Assembly: GCF_001428685.1 (NCBI RefSeq)
Contig: NZ_LMIK01000005.1
Coordinates: 57,307-121,306, forward strand
Length of the DNA stretch: 64,000 bases
Source of the DNA: Lysobacter sp. Root76
GTDB taxonomy: Bacteria > Pseudomonadota > Gammaproteobacteria > Xanthomonadales > Xanthomonadaceae
Reading direction: 5' to 3'
Part shown: piece after piece, positions 60,780-64,000 of the stretch
How the letters are laid out: each line of letters starts with the position of its first letter
Numbering within the stretch: the stretch's first letter is position 1
Position numbers and translations under genes: made by a program
Notes under the pieces: generated by a model
Database searches by the model: none
What the model was told of the DNA's origin: nothing
The model's input: only the letters and a program-made list of their open reading frames with translations

Positions 60780-61119
60780 CGGTCGGCAGGTCTTCTGTAT
60801 TGCAGGGCACGCCGGGCCTGGCGGCACGGCGGTCGAAACGCCGCCGGCCGCGCGATACGGCTCGCGGCAAACGGGGCAGGGGGGTCAGCCAGACTATCAT
60901 CGCCGCCGGGTCCGGAACAGGACTTGTCCACAAGGCTGAACACAGGCTAGTCCACAGGCGCCGGCACGCCGCGAGCCAGCACTGACGCGGTTGCGGGCGG
61001 TTTTTCGCACGATAGCGGCGCTTGCGAAGGCGCCGCGACGATGGCGGCCGGAAGCATTCGCCGCCGCCGCCGCAACAGGCGCCGATGCCGGACCGCCGCA
61101 GGCCGCCATTCACCTTAAC
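60780..61119. other. dnaA-rpmH divergent intergenic region with DnaA-box-like sequences
   Basis: Near-boxes TTGTCCACA (60924-60932) and TAGTCCACA (60948-60956) differ from TTATCCACA by one or two bases and lie 24 bp apart, close to dnaA. They may serve dnaA autoregulation or a second origin part. No gene is seen in the 405-bp gap; the plus-strand frames through it are arginine- and alanine-rich shadows. Confidence 0.55.
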
Positions 61120-61148
61120 TTGACCGTCCCGCCCGCGGCCGCTAAGAT
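61120..61148 (+). promoter_or_regulatory. Sigma-70 promoter of rpmH
   Basis: TTGACC (61120-61125) and TAAGAT (61143-61148) are separated by exactly 17 bp, a strong match to -35 and -10 boxes (one mismatch in the first, two in the second). It lies 37 bp before the rpmH start and probably drives rpmH-rnpA-yidC. Confidence 0.75.
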
Positions 61149-61184
61149 CGCCGGTCTTTTCCGCCGTACACGTAGAGCCGGACC

Positions 61185-61325
61185 ATGGCCACCAAGCGCA
61201 CTTATCAGCCCAGCAACCTCAAGCGCAAGCGCGACCACGGTTTCCGTGCCCGCATGGCGACCGCCGACGGCCGCAAGATCCTGGCCCGTCGTCGTGCCAA
61301 GGGCCGCAAGCGTCTGTGCGCCTAA
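61185..61325 (+). CDS. rpmH: 50S ribosomal protein L34
   Basis: The 46-residue protein is a typical L34: [20 protein letters not shown], then [20 protein letters not shown] and RKRLCA. It is below the length limit of many gene finders and I translated it directly. It is almost wholly basic and binds 23S rRNA. It is followed by rnpA after 69 bp, the universal rpmH-rnpA order; the frame ends in TAA at 61323-61325. Confidence 0.97.
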   Translation: MATKRTYQPSNLKRKRDHGFRARMATADGRKILARRRAKGRKRLCA

Positions 61326-61394
61326 ACGGCGTCCCGGCTGCCTGCCGCTGACGCGGCGCGAGGCAGCCGTCCGGCATACGCCGGTACCGACCCG

Positions 61395-61811
61395 ATGATC
61401 TCCAACCGCTTCCCGCGCACCGCGCGGGTACGCGCGCGTTCGGATTTCGACCGCATCTTCAAGCACGGCCGGCGTGTGGCGCTGCCCGTGCTTGCTTTGC
61501 ATTGGCAGGCCGTCGACATCGAGGCGCGACTGGGCCTGGCGGTGTCGCGCAAGGTCGATCCCCATGCGGTCGGACGCAATCGCATCAAGCGCGTCCTGCG
61601 CGATACCTTCCGCAAGCTGCGTGCCGATCTGGCGCGCGGCGATTACGTCGTGGTCGCCCGTCCCGGCGCCTCGCGTTGCACGCGTGAGGAACTCGACCAA
61701 GCCTTCCTCGGTCTGCTCAGGCGCGCCGGCGCGTTGCCCGCACCTGCGGTGCCCGGCACAATGCCGGCCGATCCCATTCCCTCCCCACTGCCGGACCCCG
61801 GTCCCGGCTGA
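61395..61811 (+). CDS. rnpA: RnpA, protein subunit of ribonuclease P
   Basis: RnpA assists RNase P RNA in removing tRNA 5' leaders. The 138-residue protein begins with [20 protein letters not shown] and has the RNA-binding motif [16 protein letters not shown] preceded by [14 protein letters not shown], then [17 protein letters not shown]. The last 25 residues are proline-rich and unlike E. coli. It lies between rpmH and yidC. I see no yidD frame between rnpA and yidC; their stop and start are only 15 bp apart, so YidD, if present, lies elsewhere. Confidence 0.95.
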   Translation: MISNRFPRTARVRARSDFDRIFKHGRRVALPVLALHWQAVDIEARLGLAVSRKVDPHAVGRNRIKRVLRDTFRKLRADLARGDYVVVARPGASRCTREELDQAFLGLLRRAGALPAPAVPGTMPADPIPSPLPDPGPG

Positions 61812-61826
61812 GCCCGCCTGCTGCCC

Positions 61827-63533
61827 ATGAACCAGACCCGTGTATTCCTGATCTTCGCCTGGCTGATGGTGGCGACCCTGCTGTGGATGGAATGGGGCAA
61901 GGAGAAATCCGCGCCGCCGGCACCGGCCGTCACCGCCGCTGCCGCCGCCGCCGCGACCAGCACCGTGCCCAGCGCGACCGCGGCTAGCGCCGCCGGCATC
62001 GTGCCCAGCGCTCCGGTTGCCGCCGGCGCCACGCCCACAACTGCGGTCGCGGCGCCGAGCGCGGCGCAGACGGTCACCGTCACCACCGACGTGCTCAAGG
62101 TCGTATTCGACGGCGGCACCCTGCACCGCGCCGACCTGCTCAAGTATCCGAGCGAAGCGGCCGAGGACAGCGCGCCGGTGCGGCTGCTGGCCGAGGACGC
62201 GACCAACTACTTCGTCGCCCAGAGCGGCTGGGTCAGCCAGGGCGGCGCCACCCCGACCCACGAATCCGGTTTCGTGCCGGAGAGCCCGCAGCGCGACTAC
62301 GTGCTGGCCAAGGGCGCCAAGGAAATCGCCGTGCCCTTCGTGTGGACCGGCGCCAACGGCGTGACCATCCGCCGCACCTACATCTTCCAGCACAGCGGTT
62401 ACGCCATCACCGTGCGCGACGAAGTGATCAACGCCGGCACCGCGCCGTGGCAGGGTTCGGTCTACCGCCAGCTCGCCCGCGTGCCGCGCGCGCTGGTCCG
62501 CAGCGGCCCGATGAACGCCGAGCAGTACAGCTTCCAGGGTGCGGCCTGGTACAGCACCGAAGACAAGTACGAGAAGCGCAAGTTCGACAAGTTCGTCGAC
62601 GACGGCGCGCTCGACAAGAAGGTCACCGGCGGCTGGGTGGCGATGCTGCAGCACCACTTCTTCGCCGCCTGGATCCCGGGCCCGAACGACCAGAGCGTGT
62701 TCTCGCTGGCGACCGCCAACACCAACACCGGCGTTCCCCAGTACCTGATCCGCGAACTCGGCCCCAGCGTCAACGTCGCCGCCGGCGCGAAGGCGCAGAC
62801 CCAGGCGCGGTTGTGGATCGGCCCCAAGCTGGTCGACGCGCTCAAGGCCCAGCAGGTGCCGGACCTGGAGCGCGCGGTCGACTGGAGCAGCTACAGCATC
62901 ATGGCCACGATGGCCAACGCAATCTTCTGGCTGCTGTCGAAGCTGCACGACCTGTTCGGCAACTGGGGCTGGTCGATCATCGGCCTGGTGGTGCTGATCA
63001 AGCTGGCGATGTACCCGCTGTCGGCCGCGCAGTACCGCTCGATGGCGAAGATGCGCAAGTTCCAGCCGCGCATCGAGCAGCTCAAGGAGCGCTACGGCGA
63101 CGACAAGCAGAAGTTCCAGATGGCGATGATGGAGCTGTACAAGAAGGAGAAGATCAACCCGGTCGGCGGCTGCCTGCCGATCGTCGTGCAGATGCCGGTG
63201 TTCCTGGCCCTGTACTGGGTGCTGCTGGAGTCGGTGGAACTGCGCCACGCTCCGTGGATGCTGTGGATCCACGACCTGACCGCGCGCGATCCCTTCTTCG
63301 TGCTGCCGCTGATCAACATCGCCGTGATGTGGGCGACGCAGAAGCTGACGCCGACCCCGGGCATGGACCCGATGCAGAAGAAGATGATGCAGCTGATGCC
63401 GCTGGTGTTCGGCGTGATGTTCGCGTTCTTCCCGGCCGGCCTGGTGCTGTACTGGATCACCAACAGCGGCCTGGGTCTGCTGCAGCAGTGGTGGATGACC
63501 AAGCGTTATGCCGAGAAGCCGGCCAAGGCTTGA
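61827..63533 (+). CDS. yidC: YidC membrane protein insertase
   Basis: YidC inserts proteins into the inner membrane with or without SecYEG. The 568-residue protein has an N-terminal membrane anchor (TRVFLIFAWLMVATLLWMEW), an Ala/Pro-rich linker (about residues 30-85), the large periplasmic domain (FDGGTLHRADLLKYPSEAAE; YIFQHSGYAITVRDEVINAG) and the C-terminal five-helix 60KD_IMP core, with PLSAAQYRSMAKMRKFQPRI, NPVGGCLPIVVQMPVFLALY and PAGLVLYWITNSGLGLLQQW. Length is normal. A strong terminator follows. Confidence 0.96.
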   Translation: MNQTRVFLIFAWLMVATLLWMEWGKEKSAPPAPAVTAAAAAAATSTVPSATAASAAGIVPSAPVAAGATPTTAVAAPSAAQTVTVTTDVLKVVFDGGTLHRADLLKYPSEAAEDSAPVRLLAEDATNYFVAQSGWVSQGGATPTHESGFVPESPQRDYVLAKGAKEIAVPFVWTGANGVTIRRTYIFQHSGYAITVRDEVINAGTAPWQGSVYRQLARVPRALVRSGPMNAEQYSFQGAAWYSTEDKYEKRKFDKFVDDGALDKKVTGGWVAMLQHHFFAAWIPGPNDQSVFSLATANTNTGVPQYLIRELGPSVNVAAGAKAQTQARLWIGPKLVDALKAQQVPDLERAVDWSSYSIMATMANAIFWLLSKLHDLFGNWGWSIIGLVVLIKLAMYPLSAAQYRSMAKMRKFQPRIEQLKERYGDDKQKFQMAMMELYKKEKINPVGGCLPIVVQMPVFLALYWVLLESVELRHAPWMLWIHDLTARDPFFVLPLINIAVMWATQKLTPTPGMDPMQKKMMQLMPLVFGVMFAFFPAGLVLYWITNSGLGLLQQWWMTKRYAEKPAKA

Positions 63534-63555
63534 GTTGCGTAGTCTTTCGCCCGAC

Positions 63556-63585
63556 CACGAAGCCCGCCGATCGGCGGGCTTCGTG
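63556..63585 (+). terminator. Intrinsic terminator after yidC
   Basis: A perfect 15-bp inverted repeat with no spacer (CACGAAGCCCGCCGA followed by its complement) is followed by TTTTC. It lies 22 bp after the yidC stop and should end the rpmH-rnpA-yidC transcript. The fold would need a loop of about four bases inside the stem. Confidence 0.88.
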
Positions 63586-63618
63586 TTTTCGGGCTCCGCA
63601 CTGGCTTCGGGGTAGGAG

Positions 63619-64000
63619 CCTTGGGGTAGGAGCGGCGTGAGCCGCGACCGCGACCTTCGGCTGCTGCGCGAGTTTCGATGCTGATCGGCTTCGCTTTCTG
63701 CTTTCTGTGGGAGCGGCGTAAGCCGCGATCGCGAATTCCGGCTGCTTTGCTGGTTTCGTTCTTAAGCAACAGCTTCCGCCTGCTGCGCATGCGGGTCACT
63801 TTCTCTTGCCACCCGCCTTGGGGTAGGAGCGGCGTGAGCCGCGATCGCGACCTTCGGCTACCGCGCTGGCTTCGATTCGGATTGGCTTCGCTTTCTGCTT
63901 TCTGTGGGAGCGGCGTGAGCCGCGATCGCGAATTCCGGCTGCTTTGCTGGTTTCGTTCTTAAGCAACAGCTTCCGCCTGCTGCGCATGCGGGTCACTTTC
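63619..64000. repeat. 197-bp tandem repeat built on the dispersed GGAGCGGCGTGAGCCGCGA palindrome
   Basis: CCTTGGGGTAGGAGCGGCGT starts at 63619 and 63816; GCGGGTCACTTTC recurs at 63791 and 63988, so the period is 197 bp. Each unit contains two palindrome copies (near 63629 and 63709; 63829 and 63906). The array runs off the right edge. Minus-strand frames repeat the same peptide (MTRMRSRRKLLLKNETSKAA) and are not genes. Confidence 0.9.

Noticed and set aside
63796..63996. 66-codon minus-strand frame beginning MTRMRSRRKLLLKNE
   Set aside because: The same peptide starts in each 197-bp repeat unit, so it reflects repeat DNA, not a gene.

Overview
The window is a very GC-rich stretch of a gammaproteobacterial chromosome, most likely from Lysobacter or a close relative in the Xanthomonadaceae. 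Three observations support this: the origin cluster (gyrB, recF, dnaN and dnaA on the minus strand, diverging from rpmH, rnpA and yidC on the plus strand), a tonB-exbB-exbD-exbD locus ending next to pdxJ as known from Xanthomonas, and many copies of short palindromic repeats (GGAGCGGCGTAAGCCGCGA and CTCTCCCG...CGGGAGAG types). The genus is inferred; the family-level call is firmer.

Layout. 1-943 is the start of recC (minus, cut by the left edge). 1250-5741 is a complete mlaFEDCB-mlaA set for retrograde phospholipid transport. 5742-6070 holds palindromic repeats in a 150-bp tandem duplication that reaches into the 3' end of rmuC (6071-7426). 7.5-17.4 kb carries a LysR/EamA pair, two isochorismatase-family hydrolases (one exported), a 106-bp triplicate repeat, an RlmI-type rRNA methyltransferase, a rhomboid protease, an M28 lipoprotein peptidase and an Asp/Glu racemase. 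17.7-19.2 kb is a divergent Lrp/AsnC regulator and phenylalanine hydroxylase. 20.2-22.0 kb is a DesK/DesR-like two-component pair, followed by an HU-like protein and a WYL regulator. 23.9-28.1 kb is an OmpR-type two-component system with two paralogous DUF1579-like genes downstream, one of them fused to NIPSNAP-like domains. 28.3-30.3 kb encodes a lipoprotein, an acetyltransferase and a metallo-beta-lactamase-fold enzyme.

30.5-33.1 kb contains dinB and a small accessory cluster: a stand-alone protein with CheD-like Cys/His spacing, a Mor-like activator without a prophage, and an 80-residue orphan. 33.2-35.9 kb has fbp and a VpsR-like sigma-54 regulator. 36-40 kb is a patch of small accessory genes with less GC-biased sequence (2OG oxygenase, ankyrin protein, DUF2164, membrane protein, GNAT enzyme, secreted protein). 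40.1-46.9 kb has a hybrid-free PAS kinase/Rcp1-type regulator pair, a radical SAM protein, a SIMPL protein, cardiolipin synthase and pdxJ. 46.9-53.1 kb is the TonB energy-transduction locus with three ExbD paralogues, a TPR protein, an M48 lipoprotein peptidase and a CPBP membrane protease.

53.1-63.5 kb is the chromosome origin. DnaA-box-like sequences lie on both sides of dnaA, and five near-perfect parS sites (GTTCCACGTGGAAC) cluster in and around recF, so replication initiation and ParB-dependent segregation are probably coupled here. The right edge (63.6-64.0 kb) is a 197-bp tandem repeat built from the same dispersed palindrome. I saw no tRNA, rRNA, CRISPR array or insertion sequence.
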